DNA of 64,000 nt from Pseudomonadota bacterium (GTDB lineage Bacteria > Pseudomonadota > Gammaproteobacteria > Burkholderiales > SG8-39). Of this stretch, positions 23,283 through 34,048 are shown piece after piece. Positions within the stretch are counted from its first letter, which is position 1. Each line of letters opens with the position of its first letter. Location of the stretch: contig JANXRZ010000217.1 in the NCBI GenBank assembly GCA_025352885.1, forward strand, positions 16,254 to 80,253. Reading direction: 5' to 3'. A program made the position numbers and the translations under genes. The notes under the pieces were generated by a model. That model did not search any database. It worked only from the letters and a program-made list of their open reading frames with translations, and was not told where the DNA came from.

Positions 23283-24773
23283 ATGTCGCTTGCCGTTGTA
23301 CGGAGCCGGGCGCTCGTCGGTATACATGCGCCGGAAGTCACCGTTGAAGTGCACCTTGGGCCAGGGCTGCCGACGTTCGCGATCGTCGGGTTGCCGGACG
23401 CGGAAGTCCGCGAAGCGAAGGATCGCGTGCGGGCCGCGCTCAACCAGGCGCAGTTCGAGTTCCCGGCCAGACGCATTACCGTCAACCTCGCGCCGGCAGA
23501 CCTTCCCAAGGACTCAAGCCGCCTGGACTTGCCGATCGCGGTGGGCATCCTTGCAGCGAGCGGGCAGCTTCCCTCGAAGGCATTAGACCGGCACGAATTC
23601 GCCGGCGAGTTGTCCCTCACGGGAGAACTCAGGCCGGTACGAGGCGCGCTCGCCATGGCGCTGGCTTCGAAGGGCCGCGCATTTATCCTGCCAGCGGAAA
23701 ACGCGGCGGAGGCCGCGGCTTCGGGGTCTGTGTCGATCTTTCCGGCACGCTCCCTTCTGGAGGTTTGCGCGCATCTTCGCGGTGAGCATCCACTCGAGGC
23801 GTTCGCAGGCGAAACCCAACGCAGCGCAGTCGCTTATCCGAACATCTCCGATGTGCATGGGCAAGCGCAGGCGAAGCGAGCGCTGGAAGTGGCTGCCGCA
23901 GGCGGGCACAGCCTGCTCATGATTGGCCCTCCCGGCTCCGGCAAGTCGATGCTGGCTGCACGCTTCCCAGGGTTGTTACCCGCGCTGACCGACGAACAGG
24001 CGCTCGAAGTGGCGGCTATTCACTCGGCGGCGGGCAAATTCGAGCCGGCGCACTGGGGACAGCGGCCTTATCGATCGCCGCACCACACCGCATCGGCCGT
24101 TGCGCTCGTGGGCGGTGGTGGGAATCCGCGGCCCGGTGAAATTTCGCTTGCTCACAATGGCGTCCTGTTTCTCGACGAACTGCCCGAATACCCGCGCAGC
24201 GTTCTCGAGACGTTGCGCGAACCACTCGAGACGGGGAGCGTATCGATTGCGAGGGCTGCGAGGCATGCGCGGTTTCCGGCCCGCTTCCAACTTGTCGCCG
24301 CAATGAACCCCTGCCCCTGCGGTTATCTGGGCCATCCCTCCGGAAAGTGCCGGTGCACTCCGGACGTCATCGCGCGGTATCGCGGGCGGCTCTCGGGCCC
24401 GCTCGCGGATCGCATCGACCTCAAGATCGAAGTCCCGGCACTGTCGGTGGAGGAGTTCGGCCTCTCGGCGGTTGGCGAATCGAGCGAAATTCTTCGCGCC
24501 AGGGTCGAACTCGCGCGCGCAGCGCAAACCTCGAGGCAGGGCTGCCCGAACGCCTTGCTTGCGGTGCGCGAAACCGAAACACATTGTGTTCCGTGCAGTA
24601 AGGGCGAAGCACTGCTGCGCCAGGCAATCGAAAAACTCTCGCTTTCAGCCAGGGCTTATCACCGCATCCTGCGCGTCGCCCGAACCATCGCCGATCTGGC
24701 ATCGTGCTCGTCCATTATGCCGGCGCACCTCGCAGAAGCGATCCAGTACCGTCGGCTGGACGCCGCCTTCTGA
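23283..24773 (+). CDS. YifB/ComM-family Mg chelatase-like AAA ATPase
   Basis: GPPGSGKSMLAARFPGLLP; AMNPCPCGYLGHPSGKCRCTPDVIARYRGRLSGPLADRIDL. Confidence 0.95.
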   Translation: MSLAVVRSRALVGIHAPEVTVEVHLGPGLPTFAIVGLPDAEVREAKDRVRAALNQAQFEFPARRITVNLAPADLPKDSSRLDLPIAVGILAASGQLPSKALDRHEFAGELSLTGELRPVRGALAMALASKGRAFILPAENAAEAAASGSVSIFPARSLLEVCAHLRGEHPLEAFAGETQRSAVAYPNISDVHGQAQAKRALEVAAAGGHSLLMIGPPGSGKSMLAARFPGLLPALTDEQALEVAAIHSAAGKFEPAHWGQRPYRSPHHTASAVALVGGGGNPRPGEISLAHNGVLFLDELPEYPRSVLETLREPLETGSVSIARAARHARFPARFQLVAAMNPCPCGYLGHPSGKCRCTPDVIARYRGRLSGPLADRIDLKIEVPALSVEEFGLSAVGESSEILRARVELARAAQTSRQGCPNALLAVRETETHCVPCSKGEALLRQAIEKLSLSARAYHRILRVARTIADLASCSSIMPAHLAEAIQYRRLDAAF

Positions 24774-24801
24774 AACTGCGCTTGGTATAGTCGCTCGCTT
24801 C

Positions 24802-25626
24802 ATGGCGACCTATTCGATTGGCGACGTCCAAGGATGCATGGCGGAGCTTGCCGCGCTTCTCGACGCCTGCTCTTACGACCGCAAACGTGACCGGCTCTGG
24901 TTTGTCGGCGACCTGGTTAACCGCGGCCCTGCTTCGCTGGAGGTCCTGCGATTCGTAAAGGGCCTCGGGGATGGAGCGGTGGTCGTTCTGGGGAACCACG
25001 ATCTGCACCTGCTGTGCGTTGCCGAGGGCTCCGCGCGAGCGCGCCCCGATGACACGTTGGACCACGTGCTCAACGCACCCGACCGCAATGCGTTACTTAA
25101 ATGGCTCCGGACGCGAAAGCTCATGCATGTCGACGATGGCTGCGTACTGCTGCATGCCGGCTTGCTTCCGCAATGGACCATCGAGAAGGCCAGTGCGCTC
25201 GCGCGAGAAGTCGAATCGGCGCTTCAGGGACCGCACTATCGCGACGTCCTAGCCGGGCTTTACGGGAGTGAACCTACCGAGTGGAGCGACGCCCTTCAAG
25301 GGCCGGATCGCGTTCGTGTAATCGTAAACGCGATGACGCGGATGCGGTTCTGCACCGAGCAAGGGGTGATGGAGTTTCGCTCGAAGGGCGGTCTCGTAGC
25401 GGCGCCCGCCGGTTACCGGCCCTGGTTCGACGTGCCGGGACGTCTAAGCGAACGATCGACCATCATTTGCGGACACTGGTCCGCCTTGGGTCTGCGCATC
25501 GAGTCCAACCTCCTTGCACTCGATTCGGGCTGCATCTGGGGTGGTCCCCTCAGCGCCGTCCGGCTCGAAGACCGGCGTCTTTTTCAAGTGCCTTGCGGGG
25601 GCGACCGGAGTCCAGCGCGCGACTGA
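24802..25626 (+). CDS. apaH: Symmetrical bis(5'-nucleosyl)-tetraphosphatase
   Basis: YSIGDVQGCMAEL; WFVGDLVNRGPASLEVLRFVKGLG; VLGNHDLHLLCVAEG. Confidence 0.95.
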   Translation: MATYSIGDVQGCMAELAALLDACSYDRKRDRLWFVGDLVNRGPASLEVLRFVKGLGDGAVVVLGNHDLHLLCVAEGSARARPDDTLDHVLNAPDRNALLKWLRTRKLMHVDDGCVLLHAGLLPQWTIEKASALAREVESALQGPHYRDVLAGLYGSEPTEWSDALQGPDRVRVIVNAMTRMRFCTEQGVMEFRSKGGLVAAPAGYRPWFDVPGRLSERSTIICGHWSALGLRIESNLLALDSGCIWGGPLSAVRLEDRRLFQVPCGGDRSPARD

Positions 25627-26323
25627 TCGTCGAGTGCAAGGCGCCGGCAAGGTCTCTTCGATGCCTTCCGCTTGCGTCTTCAGGCGGGCCGAACTCGATT
25701 CGTGCAATCACGTATTTCGCCCCCAGTAGTTGCCACACCGATCCGACGAGCGTCTCGTCGCCGACGTAGCTCACTGCGCTGGACCGAACCCCACCGGTGT
25801 CGTGATAGCGCAAGGTGGCGGGGTAAACGCGGCTTGCGCTCAAGATCGCGGGCTGCAGCAGGGCGGCGTGAAAGTGGCGCAACTCATCGCCCGCGGTAGT
25901 TGTTCCCTCCGGAAAAACAGCGACACGCTCTTCGTTGGCAAGCGCATCGGCGATCAGTTGATTGGTTTTCCGGGCGGCGGTCTTGCGGCTGCGATCGATG
26001 TAAAGCGTGCCGCTCTTGGTACACAAGTAACCGACGAAAGGCCAGTGTGCGACTTCGGATTTCGAGACGAACCGACTGGGGGCAATCGCGTTGAGGACGA
26101 TTACATCAAGCCACGAGATGTGGTTCATGACGATGAGCCCGGCGTGGGGCACTTCGCCCTCGTGCTCTGTGTGGACGCCTGTTAAGCCCAGGAATCTTAT
26201 CGACCACCGCTTGATTGCAGCAGTCCTTTGCGCTGGTGTGTAGTTTTCGAAGTGCGCTGCCAGCGTATACAGGCCGCTGGCAAAGTGGCCGACGAGCCGG
26301 GCGAACCGTACGAGGCGAATCAA
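25550..26323 (-). CDS. 1-acyl-sn-glycerol-3-phosphate acyltransferase family (PlsC)
   Basis: NHISWLDVIVLNA (HX4D), FPEGTTTAGDELRHFHAALLQPA. Confidence 0.9.
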   Translation of the reverse strand: MIRLVRFARLVGHFASGLYTLAAHFENYTPAQRTAAIKRWSIRFLGLTGVHTEHEGEVPHAGLIVMNHISWLDVIVLNAIAPSRFVSKSEVAHWPFVGYLCTKSGTLYIDRSRKTAARKTNQLIADALANEERVAVFPEGTTTAGDELRHFHAALLQPAILSASRVYPATLRYHDTGGVRSSAVSYVGDETLVGSVWQLLGAKYVIARIEFGPPEDASGRHRRDLAGALHSTISRALDSGRPRKALEKDAGLRAGRR

Positions 26324-26342
26324 CGCGACCCTCTATCAGGGT

Positions 26343-27278
26343 CTACCAGGCGGCGTAACCGAATTCGCGCTTGAAACGATCGGCGATTTCACCGGACGAA
26401 AAAGTGTGGTTTTGTCCACCGCGGCGCTCGATCTTGATTGAGCCCATCAGCGCGCCAAGCCGCCCGGTGGTTGGCCAGTCCCAGCTATGAGCGATGCCGT
26501 AGAGCAATCCGGCGCGGTAGGCGTCGCCGCAACCGGTGGGGTCCACAATGGCGTTGGCTTTCACAATCGGGATTTCGTGCTCCTGGCCGGCGGAAAATAC
26601 GCGCGACCCTTGGGCGCCGAGCGTAAGGATGAGGGCTTTTACGGACTTCGCAATCCCGGCTAGGCTCTGGCCGGTCTTGTCCTCAAGCAGCTTGCCCTCG
26701 TAATCGTTGACCGCGACATAGTCGGCAAGGCGGACGAATTCGGCCAGCTCATCGCCCGAGAACATTGGCAGGCCCTGACCCGGGTCGAACACGAAAGGGA
26801 TGCCGGCCGCTGCGCATTGGCGCGCATGCTGCAACATGCCTTCCTTGCCATCGGGCGCAATGATCGCAAGCTTGGCGCCCAAGGCCGCATCGATGCGATT
26901 CTCATGGGAGAAGTTCATCGCTCCCGGATGAAAGGCGATGATCTGGTTGTTGTCCAGGTCGGTTGTGATGAAGGCCTGTGCCGTGAATTGGCCGGAGATC
27001 TTGCGCAGGTAAGCATCGGATAGATCGAGCCCCGCCAGTCTCGCCAGGTAAGGCTCGATGTCTTCACCGACTGTTGCCATCACAAGGGGCTCGCCCCCGA
27101 GGAGCTTCAGGTTGTACCCGATGTTGGCTGCGCAGCCGCCGTACTCCCGGCGCATTTCCGGCGTGAGGAAGCAGACATTCAGGATATGCAGCTGGTCGGC
27201 AAGCAGGTGGTTCTTGAATCGATCGGGGAACACCATGATGGTGTCGTAGGCGACCGAGCCGGTTATGAGTGTGCGCAA
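26343..27278 (-). CDS. PfkB-family carbohydrate/adenosine kinase
   Basis: GGCAANIGYNLKLLGGEP; DPTGCGDAYRAGLLYG. Confidence 0.9.
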   Translation of the reverse strand: MRTLITGSVAYDTIMVFPDRFKNHLLADQLHILNVCFLTPEMRREYGGCAANIGYNLKLLGGEPLVMATVGEDIEPYLARLAGLDLSDAYLRKISGQFTAQAFITTDLDNNQIIAFHPGAMNFSHENRIDAALGAKLAIIAPDGKEGMLQHARQCAAAGIPFVFDPGQGLPMFSGDELAEFVRLADYVAVNDYEGKLLEDKTGQSLAGIAKSVKALILTLGAQGSRVFSAGQEHEIPIVKANAIVDPTGCGDAYRAGLLYGIAHSWDWPTTGRLGALMGSIKIERRGGQNHTFSSGEIADRFKREFGYAAW

Positions 27279-27292
27279 TTGGCGGCTTTCGT

Positions 27293-28240
27293 TTACTTGA
27301 ATCGGGAGTCCTGGCAGCGGGAAGGATAGCTCAATTGCCAGAAGCCGGACGCTGCAGGAGCAGGGCAGGGATAGAACAGGAAAAGCTGGTACCCGGTGGC
27401 TGCGACGCCTCCGGTATCGAAGTTGACCCGCACAGCTTCTTCCGCGCCGCCGGCTAGTCCCGCCGGAACCGCGCCGCGCTTCTCCTGCAGGTAATCCGCC
27501 GGTCGCAGCACCCGGCGGATGACGGCACGATCTCCCTGATCGGTAAGCGTCAATTCGAGTTCCGGGTATTCCTGGGCGAACGGCGCACGATTGCGCAACA
27601 GTGCATTCAGTACGATTCCGCCCGGGCGCTGGCTGTCGGCCTGCAGGTCCGAGGATTCAATGCTCATGAGATCTGCGCGCCTGGGCAGCCTGACTTCACA
27701 GCCGAGTGTTTCGCACGCGGTCTCAAGATAGATGCGCGTGGAAGGCAGCAAAACTGCGATCTCAGTCCTGAAATGCAATGCCGCCTGCAGCGCCAGGCAT
27801 GCGACCGCCAGTAGGGAGCACACGATCCATAAGGCGGTGTAGGCAGCCTGCGGGCGCTCACGCGCGAGGAACGCCGGCACGACGATCCTGCGGGGCGGAG
27901 ATGCTTCAACAGGCGACGCATCTCCGCCTGGCGCCACAGCGGCGTCAGTGCCGCCAGGAGCGACCTCGGGCGCGACAATACCTGCAGGCCGTTGAGCTTC
28001 GGCCGAGCGCTCGTTGCCGACCCCGGCCTCCTCAATCGCTGCGGACTCGGGAGAGTCTGCCGTTATGTCAAGTGGTCGCTCCGGCAAGACGGCGGCTGCT
28101 TCCTCGGTGAAGAGGTGCGCCTGCCCGTCGAACACTGCGGAACATTGTCCACAGCGTACCCGCCCGCCGCGCGCCGAGAGTTGCGCTGCCGACACGCGAA
28201 AAGTTGTCAAGCATTGCGGGCACCGCGTGAGCTTGCTCAT
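27293..28240 (-). CDS. DUF3426 protein with MJ0042 zinc-ribbon
   Basis: MSKLTRCPQCLTTFRVSAAQLSARGGRVRCGQCSAVFDG. Confidence 0.9.
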   Translation of the reverse strand: MSKLTRCPQCLTTFRVSAAQLSARGGRVRCGQCSAVFDGQAHLFTEEAAAVLPERPLDITADSPESAAIEEAGVGNERSAEAQRPAGIVAPEVAPGGTDAAVAPGGDASPVEASPPRRIVVPAFLARERPQAAYTALWIVCSLLAVACLALQAALHFRTEIAVLLPSTRIYLETACETLGCEVRLPRRADLMSIESSDLQADSQRPGGIVLNALLRNRAPFAQEYPELELTLTDQGDRAVIRRVLRPADYLQEKRGAVPAGLAGGAEEAVRVNFDTGGVAATGYQLFLFYPCPAPAASGFWQLSYPSRCQDSRFK

Positions 28241-29118
28241 CGGCGTGTTCCCGTGATCAGGACCCAGTTTTCCTCGCGATCGGTGATTTTGAGTTCAAAA
28301 TCGATTGCATAAGCGGCCATGACCTCATCGCCCTGCCCATCCAGGATTCCCGACAACGCGATCCGGCGCGAGCTTCTGGCGGTAAGCAGGGGCGCCAACA
28401 TGATGATGGGATTGGCCAGGATATTGGCCACGACAATGTCAAAGCCGCGAGTCGGGGCGTGATCGGGCAAGAGAAACGTGGCAGAGACACCATTCGCAAG
28501 GGCATTTTGGTCGGCGGCCAGCACCGCCTGCGGATCGATGTCCACGCCGATTGCGTCCTTGGCGCCGAGCTTGCGGGCGGCGATCGCCAATATGCCCGAC
28601 CCGCACCCGTAGTCCAGAAGGGTTTCGCCCCCTGAAACGGTGTTCGCAAGCCAACGCAGCATCAACATAGTGGTTGGATGGCTGCCGGTGCCGAAGGCCA
28701 GGCCGGGATCGATCCGGATATTGATCGCGGCAGGTTGAGGCGGCGAGCACCAGCTCGGAACGATCCAAAGGCCGTCGGTGATGCGCAAGGGCTCGAATTG
28801 CGCCTGGGTACTGCGGACCCAATCCTGGTCCTCTACTGTCGACACCGAAAACGGCGGCACTTCGATTGCGCAGGTGTGGCACGCCGTTTCGACAAGGGCA
28901 TGCGGTGAGACGTCGGTGGGAATCATGGCGGTGAGGATGTTGCGTGACCAGGCTCCGGCCACTTCGAGGCCGGGCTCCGCGAATTGGGCAGTCTCTTCCG
29001 AAGTGCCGGCATCCGCGTCGTCGCAACTCACCGAAAGCGCCCCTGCCTCCATGAGCGCGTCGGCAAATGTTTCGGCTAATCGCGCTTCGGCCTGCAGTCT
29101 GATCGCGAGCCAGGACAT
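28237..29118 (-). CDS. prmA: Ribosomal protein L11 methyltransferase
   Basis: DPGLAFGTGSHPTTMLMLRWLA; LLDYGCGSGILAIAARKLGA. Confidence 0.95.
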   Translation of the reverse strand: MSWLAIRLQAEARLAETFADALMEAGALSVSCDDADAGTSEETAQFAEPGLEVAGAWSRNILTAMIPTDVSPHALVETACHTCAIEVPPFSVSTVEDQDWVRSTQAQFEPLRITDGLWIVPSWCSPPQPAAINIRIDPGLAFGTGSHPTTMLMLRWLANTVSGGETLLDYGCGSGILAIAARKLGAKDAIGVDIDPQAVLAADQNALANGVSATFLLPDHAPTRGFDIVVANILANPIIMLAPLLTARSSRRIALSGILDGQGDEVMAAYAIDFELKITDREENWVLITGTRR

Positions 29119-29126
29119 GCGGGAGG

Positions 29127-30493
29127 TTACTTCCCGACCTTCTTCTTTTCCTGCGCCAGCTTCTGCTCGAGGTAATGAATGGATGCCCCGCCCTTGATGA
29201 AGCCCTTGTCGTTCAGGAGGTCCTGGTGCAGCGGAATGTTGGTCAGGATTCCCTCCACCACCATCTCCGACAATGCGATGCGCATCCGCCGGATGGCCTG
29301 ATCCCGCGTGGCGCCATACGCAATCACCTTGCCTACCATCGAATCGTAGTGCGGCGGCACGACGTATCCCTGGTACACGTGCGAGTCGACGCGAATTCCA
29401 GGGCCGCCAGGGGGATGGTATGAGGTGATCTTGCCCGGCGATGGCGTGAACTTGTAGGGATCCTCGGCGTTGATGCGGCATTCGAGCGCATGGCCCCTGA
29501 ACTGGATGTCCCGCTGGCGGAACGGCAGCTTCTCGCCTGCAGCGATTCGGATCTGTGCCTGGACGATGTCGATACCGGTAATCATCTCGGTCACGGGATG
29601 CTCGACCTGCACCCGGGTGTTCATCTCGATGAAGAAAAACTCGCCGTTCTCGTACAGGAACTCGAACGTGCCCGCCCCGCGATAGCCGATTTTTTTGCAC
29701 GCCTCGACACAGCGTTCACCCACACGATCGCGCACGCGCGCGGACAAGTCGGGCGCGGGTGCTTCCTCGATGACCTTCTGGTGGCGGCGCTGCATGGAGC
29801 AATCCCGTTCACCAAGGAACACCGCGTTCTTGTGCTCATCGGCAAGCACCTGGATTTCGATGTGACGCGGGTTCTCAAGAAACTTCTCCATGTAAACCAT
29901 CGGATTGGAAAAGGCCGCCTGCGCCTCCTGTCTCGTCAGGCTGACCGCGTTCAGGAGCGCCGCTTCGGTGTGCACGACGCGCATCCCCCTGCCGCCGCCT
30001 CCGCCCGAGGCCTTGATGATGACCGGGTAGCCGACTTTCCGGGCGATCTTGACGATTTCGGCCGGTGACTCGGGCAGCGCGCCTTCGGACCCCGGAACGC
30101 ACGGCACGCCTGCCTTGATCATCGCCGCCTTGGCGCTGACCTTGTCCCCCATCGCCCGGATGTTCTCGGGGTACGGCCCGATGAACACAAACCCGGATTT
30201 TTCGACCTTGTCGGCAAAATCGGCGTTCTCCGACAGGAAGCCGTAGCCTGGATGAATCGCTTCGGCATCGGTCACTTCGGCTGCGCTGATGATTGCCGGG
30301 ATGTTGAGGTAGCTCTGGCTGGCCGGAGCGGGACCGATGCACACCGATTCGTCCGCAAGCTTCACGTACTTGGCTTCGGTGTCGGCTTCCGAATGAACCA
30401 CCACCGTTCGGATGCCGAGTTCGCGGCAGGCGCGCTGGATACGCAACGCTATCTCGCCCCGGTTGGCGATGAGGATCTTTCCGAACATGGACA

Positions 30494-30494
<1 letters not shown>
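29127..30494 (-). CDS. accC: Acetyl-CoA carboxylase biotin carboxylase subunit
   Basis: [52 protein letters not shown]. Confidence 0.97.
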
Positions 30495-30952
<458 letters not shown>

Positions 30953-30956
30953 GGCG

Positions 30957-31421
30957 TTACTCCTGTCCACGCAGCAGTGCATAGGCAAGTGCAAGGTCGT
31001 AGCCCCTGCTGCCCAGGCCGCAGATGGTTCCGACCGCGATATCCGAAAGGAAGGAGCGCTGACGGAACGGCTCCCTGGCGTGAATGTTGGAAAGGTGAAC
31101 TTCGATAAACGGGATCTTTACAGCGGCGAACGCATCGCGAATCGCGACGCTGGTGTGGGTGTATGCAGCCGGATTGACGACAATGAAATCGACCTTCTCG
31201 CGCCCTGCCGCTTGGATTTTGTCGACCAGTTCGCCTTCATGGTTGCTCTGATAGCACTGGACCTCCGCGCCGGCGTCAGAGGCCGCCCCCACTAGTCGCT
31301 GATTTATGTGTTTGAGGGATTCGGTCCCATAAATTCCCGGTTCGCGAGAGCCGAGCAAATTCAGGTTAGGACCGTGCAGAACCCAGATCTTCTTGGCCGG
31401 TGAAGTTGCGTCTTTTGCCAT
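30957..31421 (-). CDS. aroQ: Type II 3-dehydroquinate dehydratase
   Basis: [44 protein letters not shown]. Confidence 0.96.
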   Translation of the reverse strand: MAKDATSPAKKIWVLHGPNLNLLGSREPGIYGTESLKHINQRLVGAASDAGAEVQCYQSNHEGELVDKIQAAGREKVDFIVVNPAAYTHTSVAIRDAFAAVKIPFIEVHLSNIHAREPFRQRSFLSDIAVGTICGLGSRGYDLALAYALLRGQE

Positions 31422-31472
31422 CGCTTTCCAGAAGTTCCCGTCATTTTAACCGCACTTGGCAGATTTTCCGGT

Positions 31473-31994
31473 CTATGGCTGCAGGATAGGATCGAGTTTC
31501 GCCTCTATCAGTTCTTGAGACAGGGCTCCTAGGTGTCGCCAAGCTATATTTCCCTTCGCATCCACAATGACAGTGAAGGGCAAACTCCCACTGACATTCC
31601 CCAACGCCTTGATGAGGGCCAGACCTGCGGTGTCGCCCAGTAGGATAGGGTAGCTGATCGGTATTTTAGACGCGAATTCACGTACTTTAGCGGCTTGATC
31701 CAGCGCGATGCCGACAAATTCCGCACCCAGTCCTACGGACATCTTGTTCTGGCGGGCCCGCACCAAGGCCGGAATCTCCTCACGACAGGGCTCACACCAT
31801 GTAGCCCAGAAGTTGAGCACGAGCACCTTCGGTCGCCATTCTTCGAGCGTGCGAAGGGTGCCGTCCAAATCGCGGAGTTTCGTCCGAAGCAGGGTCTGGG
31901 TGGGGTCAATTTTGTCAGTAAAAGAGACCCATGCGCCAGCAATCGCAGCCGCGGTTCCCGCTGTGGCCAGAACAAAGTTACGGCGGGACAGCAT
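31473..31994 (-). CDS. TlpA-like thioredoxin-family protein
   Basis: VLNFWATWCEPCREEIPALVRA. Confidence 0.92.
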   Translation of the reverse strand: MLSRRNFVLATAGTAAAIAGAWVSFTDKIDPTQTLLRTKLRDLDGTLRTLEEWRPKVLVLNFWATWCEPCREEIPALVRARQNKMSVGLGAEFVGIALDQAAKVREFASKIPISYPILLGDTAGLALIKALGNVSGSLPFTVIVDAKGNIAWRHLGALSQELIEAKLDPILQP

Positions 31995-32598
31995 GACTTT
32001 GAGCGAGGAGTGCGCTCACTTCCGGGATGCCTGCCCGGTCCATTGTTCGCCCGGCCTGAGTCGTTTTAAGTGTGATTCGTTCATCCCTCGAATCGAACAG
32101 CGACAATTTAACCGGCACGCCGTCCCACTCGAGTTCCAAGACGCTGACTGAGCGCGCACGATCACCGGAGAACCGGCGGGCATCGGTCGATTCGAACGAG
32201 ACGTTTCGATTTAGCAGGAAGATCTCCACCTCCTTGCCGCTGTCCGGAAAAAGCTGGAGTTCGATTTCCGCGTACGGTCCAGCGAGCCCGGTAAGGACCG
32301 GCCCCGTCAGGTAAGGGTTGAATTCAGCCAACTCCCGCATCACGTGGAGGGCGATCTCCCGCAGTTCCCGGATTCGTCCCGGATGCTCGTCGTTCTGGAA
32401 TAGTTCGAAATAAGCGCGAAGTTGCTCTTCCACCTCGTCATTCCCGGGGAGCGCTTGTTTTTCGGTCGCACCCAGCTGGCGAGCAGCCTTTCGCTTCGCT
32501 AAAGCGTAATTATTGATGCCGCCCTCAGCCATGAGGCGAGCAGCAGCTGCGGCGATGGCGGCGCGCATGCCGTTCTGTCTTGGGCGATTGCGGCTCAT
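31978..32598 (-). CDS. Conserved hypothetical protein, divergent from mpl
   Basis: 206 aa ORF with full-length coding character; 3' end overlaps tlpA-like start. Confidence 0.75.
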   Translation of the reverse strand: MSRNRPRQNGMRAAIAAAAARLMAEGGINNYALAKRKAARQLGATEKQALPGNDEVEEQLRAYFELFQNDEHPGRIRELREIALHVMRELAEFNPYLTGPVLTGLAGPYAEIELQLFPDSGKEVEIFLLNRNVSFESTDARRFSGDRARSVSVLELEWDGVPVKLSLFDSRDERITLKTTQAGRTMDRAGIPEVSALLAQSHAVPP

Positions 32599-32692
32599 GG
32601 GTTGTGAATCCGGAAGGACCCGCCGATCATAACCTCACCGGACTGGCGAATGAAATCGCCTACAATCGCCCGCTGTTTTTCGCGTCGAACGA

Positions 32693-34048
32693 ATGACCAA
32701 ACATCACCTGCACATCCTGGGAATCTGCGGCTCTTTCATGGGCGGCCTCGCGGCCGTCGCAAGGAGCGCGGGATACCGGGTGACCGGATGCGACGCGGCG
32801 GTGTACCCGCCGATGAGCGACCAGCTGCGCTCCCTCGGGATCGACTTGGTCGAGGGGTACTCACCCGACCAGTTGTCGCTAAAGCCGGATGTCTGGGTCG
32901 TCGGTAACGTCGTGACACGCGGGAATGCCTTGATGGAAGCCATTCTCGATCGTGGCGATTACTACACTTCGGGACCCCAGTGGCTATTCGAGAATGTCCT
33001 CAAGAAGAAATGGGTCCTTGCGGTCGCCGGTACGCATGGCAAGACAACGACCTCGGCGATGCTGGCATGGATCCTTGAATGCGCTGGGCGTCAGCCGGGC
33101 TTCCTGATCGGGGGGGTGCCCAGGAATTTTCCTGTTTCAGCGCGCCTCACGGATGGGGAGCATTTTGTTATCGAAGCCGACGAGTACGACACGGCGTTTT
33201 TCGACAAGCGCTCCAAGTTCGTTCACTACCGTCCCAAAACCGCGGTTTTGAATAATCTCGAATACGATCATGCGGACATTTTCAGTGATCTTGCCGCCAT
33301 CGAAAGGCAATTCCACCACTTGGTAAGAATTGTTCCCGGTTCGGGCTGCTTAGTGGTTAATGGCGCCGATGAAGCATTAGAGAGAGTACTCAAGCAAGGG
33401 TGTTGGGCTCCAGTCGAGTTCTTTGGCGATTGCCGCGGGTGGTCGGCTGGGCCCGCTGTAGAGGATGGCAGCTTCGAAGTTGCCAAGTCGGGCCGTGTAC
33501 TCGGGCAAGTGCGCTGGGACTTGCAGGGCGGACACAATCGGCTGAATGCGCTCGCAGCCATCGCCGCTGCCAGTCACGCCGGCGTTGACGCAAAAGCGGC
33601 CATCGATGCACTCGCAACCTTTGCGAGCGTCAAGAGGCGAATGGAACTCCTCGGCACCGTCCGCCAGGTCGTGGTTTATGACGATTTTGCGCATCACCCG
33701 ACGGCGATCCGGACAACGCTCGAAGGGCTGCGCCGGAAGATCGGCAGCGGGCGGATCATTGCGGTTCTCGAGCCTCGCTCCAACACCATGAAGCAGGGTG
33801 TGATGAAGGCTGCGTTGCCAAGCAGCGTCGCGGCGGCCGATCTAGTATTCGTATTCTCGAAAGGCTTGGGTTGGGACGCGTCGGAAGTCTTTTCGGCTCT
33901 CGGCTCAAAAGTCCGCTGCATCGATGATCTCGATGCGCTTGTCGCGGCCATCTCGCATGAAGCCGTACCGGGCGACCACGTGGTCGCCATGTCGAACGGC
34001 GGATTCGGCGGCATCCACGACAAGCTGCTCAAGCGGCTGGCCACGTGA
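32693..34048 (+). CDS. mpl: UDP-N-acetylmuramate:L-Ala-gamma-D-Glu-meso-DAP ligase
   Basis: LHILGICGSFMGGLAAVARSAGYRVTGCD; AGTHGKTTTSAMLAWIL; VYDDFAHHPTAI. Confidence 0.96.
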   Translation: MTKHHLHILGICGSFMGGLAAVARSAGYRVTGCDAAVYPPMSDQLRSLGIDLVEGYSPDQLSLKPDVWVVGNVVTRGNALMEAILDRGDYYTSGPQWLFENVLKKKWVLAVAGTHGKTTTSAMLAWILECAGRQPGFLIGGVPRNFPVSARLTDGEHFVIEADEYDTAFFDKRSKFVHYRPKTAVLNNLEYDHADIFSDLAAIERQFHHLVRIVPGSGCLVVNGADEALERVLKQGCWAPVEFFGDCRGWSAGPAVEDGSFEVAKSGRVLGQVRWDLQGGHNRLNALAAIAAASHAGVDAKAAIDALATFASVKRRMELLGTVRQVVVYDDFAHHPTAIRTTLEGLRRKIGSGRIIAVLEPRSNTMKQGVMKAALPSSVAAADLVFVFSKGLGWDASEVFSALGSKVRCIDDLDALVAAISHEAVPGDHVVAMSNGGFGGIHDKLLKRLAT

